A model generated the notes under the pieces. It ran no database searches and was not told where the DNA came from. It saw only the letters and a program-made list of their open reading frames with translations. Shown here one piece after another: positions 43,474 to 51,406 of a stretch of DNA of 51,529 nt. Every line of letters starts with the position of its first letter. The stretch's first letter is position 1. This DNA is from DYEC01 sp034434695 (lineage in GTDB: Bacteria > Chloroflexota > Anaerolineae > Anaerolineales > Anaerolineaceae), in assembly GCA_034434695.1 (NCBI GenBank), contig DAOTYY010000157.1, forward strand, positions 1-51,529, read 5' to 3'. Made by a program: the position numbers and the translations under genes.

Positions 43474-43502
43474 TTGATACATTTCCAACATCTTGTTAAT
43501 AC
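43474..43502 (+). promoter_or_regulatory. Possible dnaK promoter
   Basis: TTGATA (43474-43479) and TAATAC (43497-43502) are 17 bases apart. The -35 is good and the -10 is poor. A dyad ATTCGC-N13-GCGAAT (43513-43537) follows just downstream, in the early leader. No CIRCE element (TTAGCACTC-N9-GAGTGCTAA) is present, so HrcA control is not indicated. Confidence 0.3.
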
Positions 43503-43569
43503 GATTCTTGTAATTCGCGAGTATGCTTATGGCGAATAGCAATTATGGGAAAGAAAGGAGATTTTTGTT

Positions 43570-45444
43570 ATGAGCAAGGTTATTGGTATTGATCTCGGAA
43601 CTACCAATAGTGTGGTAGCTGTTATGGAGGGGGGTGACCCGGTTGTCATTACTACTGCCGAAGGGTCACGGCTCTGTCCATCGGTTGTTGCATTTAACAA
43701 AAATGGTGAACGGTTGGTCGGTTTACCTGCCAAGCGTCAGGCGATCATTAATCCAGAGAACACGGTGTATTCTATCAAACGATTTATGGGGCGGCGCTAC
43801 GAAGAAGTAGAAACCGAAAGAAAGATGGTACCGTACAAAGTTGTACGCGGTCCCGCAGGTGATGCTCGTGTTCATTTGCCCCAGACCGGGCGCGATTATT
43901 CACCTCAGGAAATTTCAGCCATGATTCTGGCAAAGCTAAAATCTGATGCGGAGGCTTATCTGGGCCAGCCGGTCACCAAAGCCGTCATCACCGTGCCTGC
44001 TTATTTTAATGACAGCCAGCGCCAGGCAACCAAAGATGCTGGCAAGATTGCCGGGCTGGAAGTCCTGCGCATTATCAACGAACCGACGGCTTCAGCTCTG
44101 GCTTATGGGCTGGATCGAAAGAAAAATGAAAAGATTCTGGTATTTGATCTCGGAGGCGGCACCTTTGATGTCAGCATTCTTGAAGTTGGCGATGGCGTTT
44201 TTGAGGTCAAATCTACCAGCGGCGACACTCACTTGGGTGGCGATGACTGGGATGAACGCATTGTTAACTGGATGATTGATGAGTTCAAGAAGGAACAGGG
44301 TATTGACCTGCGCCAGGATCGGCAGGCTTTGCAGCGGCTGCGCGAGGCGGCAGAGAAAGCCAAGATTGAGCTTTCCAGCGTGCTGGAGACAGAGATCAAT
44401 CTGCCATACATTACCGCAGATGCCAGCGGGCCCAAGCATTTGCTGATGAAGCTGACACGCGCTCGCTTCGAGCAAATGACAGCAGATTTGCTGGAGCGCT
44501 GCCGCAAGCCGTTTGAAGATGCATTGCGCGATGCGAATTTGACTGCCAGCCAGATTGATGAGGTAGTGCTGGTGGGCGGTTCCACCCGTATGCCGATGGT
44601 GCAAGAGCTGGTTCGCAAGTTGACTGGAAAGGAACCGAACAAGGGTGTCAACCCGGATGAAGTGGTGGCTGTCGGTGCGGCTATTCAAGCCGGTGTCCTT
44701 GCAGGTGAAGTCAAGGATGTATTGTTGCTGGATGTGACACCGTTATCGCTGGGTGTGGAGACACTGGGTGGTGTCATGACCACCTTAATCGAGCGTAATA
44801 CAACCATCCCGGTGAAAAAATCGCAGATTTTCTCAACGGCTGAGGATGGACAGACGGCTGTGGACATTCACGTGTTGCAGGGTGAACGCCCGATGGCGGC
44901 AGATAACATGAGTCTGGGACGTTTCCGCCTGGATGGTATTCCACCAGCTCCGCGCGGTGTGCCGCAAATTGAGGTTGTCTTTGACATTGACGCAAATGGA
45001 ATTTTGAACGTCTCAGCGACCGACAAAGCAACGGGACGCGAGCAGCGGGTGACGATCACGGCGTCAACCAATCTCAGCAAAGCGGAAATTGATCGGCTGA
45101 TCCAGGAAGCCAACCAGCACAAAGCTGAAGATCAGCGTCGCCGCGAGCTGGCTGAAGCACGCAACATGGCGGATGCCGTTGCTTATCAGGCAGAAAAGCT
45201 TGTCAAAGAACAGCCAAGCTTACCTGAAAATGTGCGCAACGACTTGCAAAGCAAAGCGGCAGAACTTCGTAAAGCAATGAACAGCGAGGACATTTCGCAT
45301 ATCCGCCAACTCAGCGATGAATTGCAACGAGAGCTTGTCTCCGCGGCGTCTGTCTCAAGTACCGCTGCTGGCAGTGGTGGTAATGGTAACGGAGCAGGAC
45401 GCTCTGAAGGCGAAGTAGTGGAAGGCGAGTTTCGCGAAGCCTGA
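43570..45444 (+). CDS. dnaK: Hsp70 chaperone DnaK
   Basis: A full-length 624-residue Hsp70. The N-terminal ATPase signatures are IGIDLGTTNSVVAV, VFDLGGGTFDVSIL and VLVGGSTRMPMVQEL. The substrate domain has TPLSLGVETLGGVMT. The lid ends in a Gly-rich segment and the acidic tail EVVEGEFREA. Folding of clients uses ATP with DnaJ and GrpE, but neither gene is adjacent, so this copy is an orphan, possibly the main or a second dnaK. AAAGGAG precedes the ATG by 9 bases. It is followed by a strong terminator. Confidence 0.97.
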   Translation: MSKVIGIDLGTTNSVVAVMEGGDPVVITTAEGSRLCPSVVAFNKNGERLVGLPAKRQAIINPENTVYSIKRFMGRRYEEVETERKMVPYKVVRGPAGDARVHLPQTGRDYSPQEISAMILAKLKSDAEAYLGQPVTKAVITVPAYFNDSQRQATKDAGKIAGLEVLRIINEPTASALAYGLDRKKNEKILVFDLGGGTFDVSILEVGDGVFEVKSTSGDTHLGGDDWDERIVNWMIDEFKKEQGIDLRQDRQALQRLREAAEKAKIELSSVLETEINLPYITADASGPKHLLMKLTRARFEQMTADLLERCRKPFEDALRDANLTASQIDEVVLVGGSTRMPMVQELVRKLTGKEPNKGVNPDEVVAVGAAIQAGVLAGEVKDVLLLDVTPLSLGVETLGGVMTTLIERNTTIPVKKSQIFSTAEDGQTAVDIHVLQGERPMAADNMSLGRFRLDGIPPAPRGVPQIEVVFDIDANGILNVSATDKATGREQRVTITASTNLSKAEIDRLIQEANQHKAEDQRRRELAEARNMADAVAYQAEKLVKEQPSLPENVRNDLQSKAAELRKAMNSEDISHIRQLSDELQRELVSAASVSSTAAGSGGNGNGAGRSEGEVVEGEFREA

Positions 45445-45486
45445 AATTTCCTGTCTACAAAACAAAATTGCTAAAAAGCTTGCCTA

Positions 45487-45527
45487 AAATTCCCTCTCTG
45501 CTAAAATGGAGAGGGAATTTGTTTTTG
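45487..45527 (+). terminator. Strong rho-independent terminator of dnaK
   Basis: AAATTCCCTCTC (45487-45498) pairs perfectly with GAGAGGGAATTT (45509-45520) across 10 bases, followed by GTTTTTGT. It is placed 43 bases after the dnaK stop. Confidence 0.85.
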
Positions 45528-45613
45528 TCAGACACTATGCTTTTGAGTGAGTGTGTTTGGGAGGTAAAGGAACTGAAGGGCGTGTCTGGTCGTTTTAGAT
45601 AAGGAGAAAAATC

Positions 45614-46822
45614 ATGATCTCAAAGAAGCTTGGTCTTTGCTTGATGTCCATTCTTCTGCTTGTGACTGTGGCATGTTTAAGCAGTGTTTTACCTGCTGGG
45701 AAGACATCACCCAATCAGGGTGGCAGTGCGGTTTTTCAAACGGTGGCTGCTGTGCAAACTCGCGAGATGGTTAATACCCTCATAGCTGAATTGACACGTC
45801 TGGCTCTAATCACGCCGACACCTCCTCTCCCCACAAACACGCCGATTCCAACCAATACGCCTGTGCCACCCACAGATACACCAACGCTGTCCCCTACTGA
45901 GACATCTACACCGATTCCCACGAATACTTTTACTGCAACTTCTCTTCCCTGTTATTCTATCAAGTTCGTTGGTGACACAACCGTTCCGGAAAACACAGTG
46001 ATGAGTCCAGGACAGACTTTTACCAAAACCTGGCGGTTACAGAATACCGGTAGTTGTGCCTGGGCACAGGATTTCACCCTTGAGCTTGTGGGCGGCTTGC
46101 AAATGGGCGCTCCATCACCTTTGCAGATCAATATTACTGTCAATCCTGGACAAACAGTGGACCTCTCCTTGCCCCTTGTTGCACCAAGCGCTGCTGGTGC
46201 ATATGCTGGTTATTGGAAGTTGCGCAGCTCTGCAGGAGTGTTGTTTGGACTTGGTGACAGAGCCGATATACCCTTGGTGGTCAAGATCATTGTTCAGGTA
46301 GTGAATCACAAAATGGATTCTGCTGCGCCGCTCGATTTTGCGTACAACTACTGTTCAGCCTACTGGAGCAGTACAATAGGAAATTTACCCTGTCCGGGGG
46401 TAGCCAATGATTTTATCAATGGCTCGGTCACTCGCACCAACACCCCAAGGCTGGAGAGCGGTTATCAAGATGACGAGCCGGCTATTATTCTGATTCCCAG
46501 CAATGGCGTTGGTGGATTTATCAGTGGACGTTTCCCTGCCATCGTAATTAAAAACGGAGATCGCTTTCGGGCTGTGATTGGGTGTCTGGATGCCAGCCCA
46601 TTGTGCAGCGTGCTGTTTCAATTGAATTACAGCGCGGATGGTGGTGGACTGCAAAGTTTGGGAGGTTGGGTGGAAACATCCGATGGTGCATGGACGCGCC
46701 TCGATGTGGACTTAAGTTCTCTGGCTGGAAAATCGGTGGAATTTGTATTTACGCTCAGCAATCGAAACGATGTTTCCACTGATGACCGCTTTTTTATTAT
46801 GGCACCGTACATTAAGCGATGA
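45614..46822 (+). CDS. Lipoprotein with Thr/Pro-rich linker and NBR1-like Ig domain
   Basis: A 402-residue exported protein. The signal peptide ends with a lipobox (LLLVTVAC, Cys at residue 21), so the protein is lipid-anchored on the outer membrane face. Residues about 75-115 are a low-complexity Pro/Thr linker (TPPLPTNTPIPTNTPVPPTD). Residues about 116-225 match the NBR1/FW Ig-like domain: MSPGQTFTKTWRLQNTGSCAW, then GAYAGYWKLRSSAGVLFGLG. The last about 150 residues form a beta-rich domain (lectin/CBM-like jelly-roll guess; NGDRFRAVIGCLDASPLC, FVFTLSNRNDVSTDD). GGAG lies upstream of the ATG. Such proteins are common in Chloroflexota surfaces; the ligand is unknown. Confidence 0.8.
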   Translation: MISKKLGLCLMSILLLVTVACLSSVLPAGKTSPNQGGSAVFQTVAAVQTREMVNTLIAELTRLALITPTPPLPTNTPIPTNTPVPPTDTPTLSPTETSTPIPTNTFTATSLPCYSIKFVGDTTVPENTVMSPGQTFTKTWRLQNTGSCAWAQDFTLELVGGLQMGAPSPLQINITVNPGQTVDLSLPLVAPSAAGAYAGYWKLRSSAGVLFGLGDRADIPLVVKIIVQVVNHKMDSAAPLDFAYNYCSAYWSSTIGNLPCPGVANDFINGSVTRTNTPRLESGYQDDEPAIILIPSNGVGGFISGRFPAIVIKNGDRFRAVIGCLDASPLCSVLFQLNYSADGGGLQSLGGWVETSDGAWTRLDVDLSSLAGKSVEFVFTLSNRNDVSTDDRFFIMAPYIKR

Positions 46823-46898
46823 AACGGTTATCAACGTATCATGATCTGGAATGGAGGTGATGCAATTCGTTTGCCAGTTTAATCGAGTTTTCAGAATT

Positions 46899-46936
46899 GT
46901 ATAGCGCTTTCCAACAGGAGGAGTTATCGCTATACT
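46899..46936 (+). promoter_or_regulatory. Promoter with overlapping dyad before the repeat protein
   Basis: TTTCCA (46908-46913) and TATACT (46931-46936) are 17 bases apart and look like -35/-10 boxes. A perfect inverted repeat GTATAGCG (46899-46906) and CGCTATAC (46928-46935) embraces the -35 and covers the -10, suggesting an operator. The transcript would start near 46943. Confidence 0.45.
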
Positions 46937-46981
46937 AAAAAATAATACACAGGTCCTTTTGTAAACCTTTGGAGGAGGGGC

Positions 46982-48352
46982 ATGATGGGATCAACAAATA
47001 TCCTTATCTCTTTTATGAAAGCGGGGAAAAGGTACAGTCTTCGCCTGTTGGTGGCTTGCTTTCTGGTTTTGGGATTGTTACTAACAGCCATACAACCGGC
47101 TCAAGCTGCCATTCCCACTTTCAGTATTGTCAGCGTGGTGACGGATACTTCGGTGACCATTCAGGCGTTTAATTTTCCGGCTGGACAAACGTTTACGGTA
47201 CGAATGGGTGCTTATGGAACACTGGGCATTGGTGGTGTTGTGATTGCTACGACAAACTCTGGTGCTGGGGGTTCTTTCCTGGCGACTTATTCGATACCAG
47301 ATAGTCTGAAAGGATACGATCGCATTGCTATTCGCATGGATAGTCCGGCTGGCTATTATGCCTATAACTGGTTCTGGAACAATACTGCTACAGTGCCGGC
47401 TGGCTCGTCGTCTTCAGGAACTGGTGTTATCCCAACCTTCACAATTACTCAAGTTGTCAAGGATACCTCGGTGACGATCCGCACTAGCAACTTCCCGGCA
47501 GGTAGAGATTTCACAGTTCGAATGGGACCTTACGGAACGCTTGCAATTGGCGGGACGGTGGTGGCAACGACGAATTCCGGGGCAGGCGGTTCTTTTGAAG
47601 CTACATATTCGATACCAGCCGCGCTGGCGGGCAGTTATCGCATTGCTATTCGCATGGATAGTGCTGATGGTTATTTTGCCTATAACTGGTTCTACAACAA
47701 TACTGTTTCCGTCGTACCGGGTTATTCGGGAATTCCCACGTTCAGTATCCTGAGTGTTGTCCGGGACGATAAGGTCACCATTCGTACCAATAACTTCCCT
47801 GCCGGACTCGATTTCACGGTGCGCATGGGAGCATACGGCACGCAGGGGGTCGGCGGCACTGTGGTAGCAACTACAAACTCCGGCGCCGGCGGCACCTTTG
47901 ATGCCACCTACTCAATCCCGGATGGTTTGAAAGGTAGCAGTCGGATTGCCATTCGTCTGGAAAGTGCAGCCGGTTATTACGCTTATAACTGGTTCTGGAA
48001 CAATACGACGGATGGCTCGACGCCTTCAGCGACGCCGGTGCCGACAGTTGTCCCCGGTTACTCGGGAATTCCAACTTTTAGTATTGTCAGCGTCGTGCGG
48101 GATAGCACAGTGACCATACAGACGTACAATTTGCCTCCTGATCAGGAGTTTACCGTACGGATGGGCCCTTACGGAACGCTGGGTATTGGCGGTATTGTAG
48201 TGGGCACCTTTAATTCTGGAGCGGGCGGCTCACAATCGCAAACATGGTCTATTCCCGGTGCACTCGCAGGTAGTACAAAGATTGCCATTCGCATGGATAG
48301 CAACCTGGGTTACTACGCTTTCAATTGGTTCTGGAATAATACCACCAGCTAA
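46982..48352 (+). CDS. Secreted protein of four tandem ~100-residue repeats
   Basis: A 456-residue protein. A signal peptide (residues 1 to about 41; LRLLVACFLVLGLLLTAIQPAQA) is followed by four copies of one domain, starting with IPTFSIVSVV or a variant at about residues 43, 149, 250 and 362. Each copy has a TVTIQ-like strand, FPAGQ-FTVRMG-YGT, GGVVIATTNSGAGGSF, YSIP, RIAIRMDS and ends YYAYNWFWNNT. Linkers are short and rich in Ser, Thr and Pro. I do not recognise the domain; the beta-strand alternation suggests a beta-sandwich. GGAGGAGGGG lies just before the ATG, indicating strong translation. No lipobox or sorting signal was seen, so it is probably released or cell-wall associated. Confidence 0.75.
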   Translation: MMGSTNILISFMKAGKRYSLRLLVACFLVLGLLLTAIQPAQAAIPTFSIVSVVTDTSVTIQAFNFPAGQTFTVRMGAYGTLGIGGVVIATTNSGAGGSFLATYSIPDSLKGYDRIAIRMDSPAGYYAYNWFWNNTATVPAGSSSSGTGVIPTFTITQVVKDTSVTIRTSNFPAGRDFTVRMGPYGTLAIGGTVVATTNSGAGGSFEATYSIPAALAGSYRIAIRMDSADGYFAYNWFYNNTVSVVPGYSGIPTFSILSVVRDDKVTIRTNNFPAGLDFTVRMGAYGTQGVGGTVVATTNSGAGGTFDATYSIPDGLKGSSRIAIRLESAAGYYAYNWFWNNTTDGSTPSATPVPTVVPGYSGIPTFSIVSVVRDSTVTIQTYNLPPDQEFTVRMGPYGTLGIGGIVVGTFNSGAGGSQSQTWSIPGALAGSTKIAIRMDSNLGYYAFNWFWNNTTS

Positions 48353-48371
48353 ATGAACCTTCTGACCTTAC

Positions 48372-48406
48372 AGCATTACCCTGAGGTTGATCCTCAGGGT
48401 AATGCT
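48372..48406. terminator. Shared 15-bp hairpin between convergent genes
   Basis: AGCATTACCCTGAGG (48372-48386) and CCTCAGGGTAATGCT (48392-48406) pair perfectly around a 5-base loop. It lies 20 bases after the repeat-protein stop and includes the stop codon of the convergent minus-strand gene (48394-48396). T runs are absent, so it would stall both transcripts by structure. Confidence 0.65.
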
Positions 48407-50712
48407 CCAGAAAATATCTGGTATCCGAATGCGATCAGAATTTGGTGATCAGGCGTGATGGTAAATGCAGTGGGCGGCTCGTTGGGGATGAAATAGTCAT
48501 CATCTTGTTGAGGTCGTAGAATAAATTGAAGATTCAGTTTGAGGCTAAAGTGATAAATACTAACTGACTGTTGGTTCAGAAGGTATACTGAAGGGTCAGG
48601 TGGAGCAGTCGTCACTATCTGGATCACTTTCTCATCAGAAAACTCAATCGGTTCACCGCTTTTACCAGTCCGCATGTCTTTCAACACAGCCGGGTCATCG
48701 CACTTGGTCTGGTTACCCGCGTAGGTACACCAGATCATTTTTCCGTCATTGCGCAACAGATATAAATCCTCTCCGCTAACAGCCAGATCAATCGAATTTG
48801 TGAGGTGTTCAGGGACGGTCAGTCCAAAGAAAAAGTGCGGTTCTTTGCTGTACTTTAGCCTTGTTATATCATCCGTGTAATACCAGACACTGTTATTGGC
48901 TGAATCAAGCAAATAGAGCAAGCCATTATCAACGGTGATGGCTGTGGCATTCAGGACCTGGCTGGTTTGCGGTATGGGGAGGGGGTTGAACAGCGGCAAA
49001 TCGTCTGGTACACAAAACAGCAGGTTAGCATTGCTGTCAACTGCCATGACACTGGCGTTAAACTCATTACTAAATGGAATGGGAGCGATGGAAACAACGC
49101 TACCCATTGCTGGATCTGTTTCGGATCCAGGTCCGCAGATGAATTTTTCATCCAGTTTATATTGCTGATTGACTTTAGCAAGACGCAACACCTGACCGCT
49201 GGTTTGATCTAATGCATACAGGTCTCCATTATTTCCTAAGACCATTCGCTTAATCTTGAACCGTTGGTCCAATTGCGTGATAAGCGGCTGCATAAAAATT
49301 CGCTTGACTCCATCCATCAAGTCCAGAGATTGTTGTACCTGTTGGTGAAGAGCGATGGATTCCTGGCTTTTGCCAAATTCTTCTGCTTTTGTCAGTAACT
49401 GATCTGCCTGTTTCAATAAATTGCGCTGAAGAACGATATCATTGTCTTTGCCAGCCTGGATAATAAGTTCTTTTGCCTGTTCTAAATACATCTGATGTTG
49501 CTGATTGGGCCCGCTTTGAAAATACACGGTTGTTGCAATGGCAACAATGATGGCTGGCACAGCGATAGCAATAAATAACATGGTAGATGCTGGCATCGGA
49601 GAATTTTGGTCTTCCGGTATGAGGCGCCCCAGAAACCTGGCAATCTTCTGACGGACACCAGAGAGTCTTCTTTTACCGGTAAACCAGACCTGTGCTAGCT
49701 GCTTGCGAAATGCTGGTCTAGCTTTTGCCGGTTGGCTGACAAGCGGTGATCTAGTCTGGGCGGAGGTTGTGTCGGTTTTTGCGGATGAATGCTTGCGGGG
49801 AACGTAGATACCAGTTGATGCTGAAGAAGGGGCTTCTGGGTTAAGATGTGAGGTGGTGAATGGTTTTGGTTGGGGAGAGGTGACGATGGGCTGAAGCTGC
49901 GGTTTGGCTGCTGTGGCTTTTTCCGGTGAAGTTTCGCTTAGGGTTATTGGAGGCGATGCAATGGATGGACTTCCAGATTGGGGTTGGGCAGCAAATTTGA
50001 TGTTTTCTCCAGTGCTTGCCAGCGGCGAGCGTGGTTTAAGTCGTTTGACCTGTCCATTCCCCGTCTGAACCTGGATCATAACGGCTTGCAGGTTGTCGCC
50101 AGTTTGGTAAAGCAGACGGCGAAGCAATTGCTCAAGAGGCATAGCCGAACTGTTTGCCAACGTATTTGTGGTCCAGTGTTGAGGGGGATTGGCACAGAAG
50201 ATAAACAGATCACCCGGCTGCAACTTTGCCTGATAATATCGCAAGGCAATGGTGCGACTTAATCCCAGGCTGCGTGCATTCATCTGTGGATCATGATGGT
50301 CGTGGGTTTCGTTTTTGCCAAGGATAAAAGTGTGGGTTGGTCCTGCTTGGGCGATAAATAAAGTGTCTTTACGCAGAACCGCCAGATTCAGCGCCGCGCT
50401 AATTGGGTTGCCGTCCTTTTTATTGAGATTCTCGTGGAGCAACGTATTATTGAGAAGTTCCGCAACTGCGCGTAAGCCGGTGGTTGCTGAACCATGTGTG
50501 CGGAAGTAAGTCGTTGCCAGACTTTGCAGTAGTTGTTGTGTTTCTTCTGATGAGATCTCGTCGGCTCTGTTAAATGTGAGTAAGATCAACAATAAATCAC
50601 CAGCGCGCATTCGTTCATGGCGGCGAGGAGCAGCGCTAACCCATAGACTGTTCAGCTCGGGGTTTTCCCGTCCGTTGATCAGGTTAATTGGTAACAGATA
50701 GAGGTCAAACAT
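48394..50712 (-). CDS. Pseudo-PP2C domain protein with membrane anchor and extracytoplasmic C-terminal domain
   Basis: A 772-residue protein. Residues 1 to about 215 follow the PP2C phosphatase pattern (ISAALNLAVLRKDTLFIAQAGPTHTFIL; LGLSRTIALRYYQAKLQPGDLFIFC), but the metal-binding Asp of the GDS- and SDG-type motifs are replaced (AGPTH, CANPP), so it is probably inactive. Residues about 215-355 are a Pro/Ser/Thr-rich linker. One membrane segment (about 370-392, TMLFIAIAVPAIIVAIATTVYF) follows, then a coiled-coil-like helix (about 395-455), then a repeat-rich C-terminal part (from about 475) with features of a beta-propeller (LYALDQTSGQVLRLAK, LLYLLDSANNSVWYY, LYLLRNDGKMIWC). It may sense an external ligand. 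The start ATG 50712 has no obvious ribosome binding site. Confidence 0.7.
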   Translation of the reverse strand: MFDLYLLPINLINGRENPELNSLWVSAAPRRHERMRAGDLLLILLTFNRADEISSEETQQLLQSLATTYFRTHGSATTGLRAVAELLNNTLLHENLNKKDGNPISAALNLAVLRKDTLFIAQAGPTHTFILGKNETHDHHDPQMNARSLGLSRTIALRYYQAKLQPGDLFIFCANPPQHWTTNTLANSSAMPLEQLLRRLLYQTGDNLQAVMIQVQTGNGQVKRLKPRSPLASTGENIKFAAQPQSGSPSIASPPITLSETSPEKATAAKPQLQPIVTSPQPKPFTTSHLNPEAPSSASTGIYVPRKHSSAKTDTTSAQTRSPLVSQPAKARPAFRKQLAQVWFTGKRRLSGVRQKIARFLGRLIPEDQNSPMPASTMLFIAIAVPAIIVAIATTVYFQSGPNQQHQMYLEQAKELIIQAGKDNDIVLQRNLLKQADQLLTKAEEFGKSQESIALHQQVQQSLDLMDGVKRIFMQPLITQLDQRFKIKRMVLGNNGDLYALDQTSGQVLRLAKVNQQYKLDEKFICGPGSETDPAMGSVVSIAPIPFSNEFNASVMAVDSNANLLFCVPDDLPLFNPLPIPQTSQVLNATAITVDNGLLYLLDSANNSVWYYTDDITRLKYSKEPHFFFGLTVPEHLTNSIDLAVSGEDLYLLRNDGKMIWCTYAGNQTKCDDPAVLKDMRTGKSGEPIEFSDEKVIQIVTTAPPDPSVYLLNQQSVSIYHFSLKLNLQFILRPQQDDDYFIPNEPPTAFTITPDHQILIAFGYQIFSGALP

Positions 50713-50756
50713 AATTGGTAGGTCTGTTGCATGAACACAAGGTCACCCTAGCGTTG

Positions 50757-50762
50757 ATTATA
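50757..50762 (-). promoter_or_regulatory. -10 box of the pseudo-PP2C gene
   Basis: The minus strand reads TATAAT, 45 bases before the start at 50712, with a poor TTGCTT -35-like box at 19 bases spacing. The divergent gene is controlled from about 60 bases away. Confidence 0.35.
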
Positions 50763-50810
50763 CTTGTGTTTACAAAATTGAAAGCAAGAAATCCGCAAAA
50801 CATACCTGAA

Positions 50811-50833
50811 ATTACTGTATACTTTGCAGTAAT
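50811..50833 (+). promoter_or_regulatory. Operator-like dyad overlapping a -10 box
   Basis: ATTACTG (50811-50817) and CAGTAAT (50827-50833) are perfect inverted repeats separated by 9 bases. Those 9 bases contain TATACT (50818-50823), a good -10 box for the downstream membrane gene. No clear -35 is seen, so activation or repression by a dimeric regulator is plausible. Confidence 0.4.
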
Positions 50834-50889
50834 CAGATGTTTTCTGGATCACAATAAAAGATCAGTCTTTTGACAAAAGAACAAGCCTC

Positions 50890-51399
50890 ATGGAACTAAA
50901 GCGTCAATCTAAACCCTCTTCCAATCACTGGCGTGAATTTGTGCAGTTTACAGGTACTTTCTGGGGGATACTGACTCTTGCATCGGTTTTTTTACCGCTG
51001 CTCAATTACTTTTTGCATATTATTCCAGCGCAGAAGGCTGAAAATCAGGGAGTGCTAGTCTGGTTCTCAGTGGGTCTTTTCACCATTCTTTCTCTATTGG
51101 TAAATATTTTTATCCTTTTTGGGGCATTTACGTATCGCTTACGATCAGTTTCTCAAGCAGAGTTGACTGCCTTTCAGCGTCAATCCTTGTCATTACTGGC
51201 AAGTGGTGTTGCTGCGATCATGGTTTACCTGGCGGGCTATTTCTTCATCCATGATTCCAGTTTGATTTTTTGGGGATGTAGTAAACAACAAATTTGCTGG
51301 CTAATGGCAGAGGCGGTTTTGCTGTTCTTTTACGTAAGTTTCTTTGCCTGTATCACTCGCTCTTTTGCTTTGCTGGCATTAGCATATTATTTAACGTGA
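50890..51399 (+). CDS. Small polytopic membrane protein, unknown
   Basis: A 169-residue protein with four hydrophobic segments at about residues 20-42, 52-76, 96-116 and 133-160, with a basic N-terminus (MELKRQSKPSSNH). Two cysteines fall between segments 3 and 4 (GCSKQQICW). No family was recognised. No clear ribosome binding site precedes the ATG. It is followed 7 bases later by the end of a transposase-like gene on the opposite strand. Confidence 0.65.
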   Translation: MELKRQSKPSSNHWREFVQFTGTFWGILTLASVFLPLLNYFLHIIPAQKAENQGVLVWFSVGLFTILSLLVNIFILFGAFTYRLRSVSQAELTAFQRQSLSLLASGVAAIMVYLAGYFFIHDSSLIFWGCSKQQICWLMAEAVLLFFYVSFFACITRSFALLALAYYLT

Positions 51400-51406
51400 A
51401 TTCGGG

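Noticed and set aside
43393..43569. Heat-shock CIRCE operator upstream of dnaK
   Set aside because: Neither TTAGCACTC nor its partner GAGTGCTAA is present; only an unrelated 6-bp dyad is seen.
46850..46920. Small open frames after GGAGGT (46854) and near CAGGAGGAG (46914) before the repeat protein
   Set aside because: The first has only one base between site and ATG and encodes 14 residues; the second has no start codon nearby. The sequence is better explained by a promoter with an operator dyad.
47041..48352. DNA-level tandem repeat in the secreted protein gene
   Set aside because: The four copies are clear as protein, but the DNA has diverged at third positions, so it reflects old domain duplication rather than an active nucleotide repeat.
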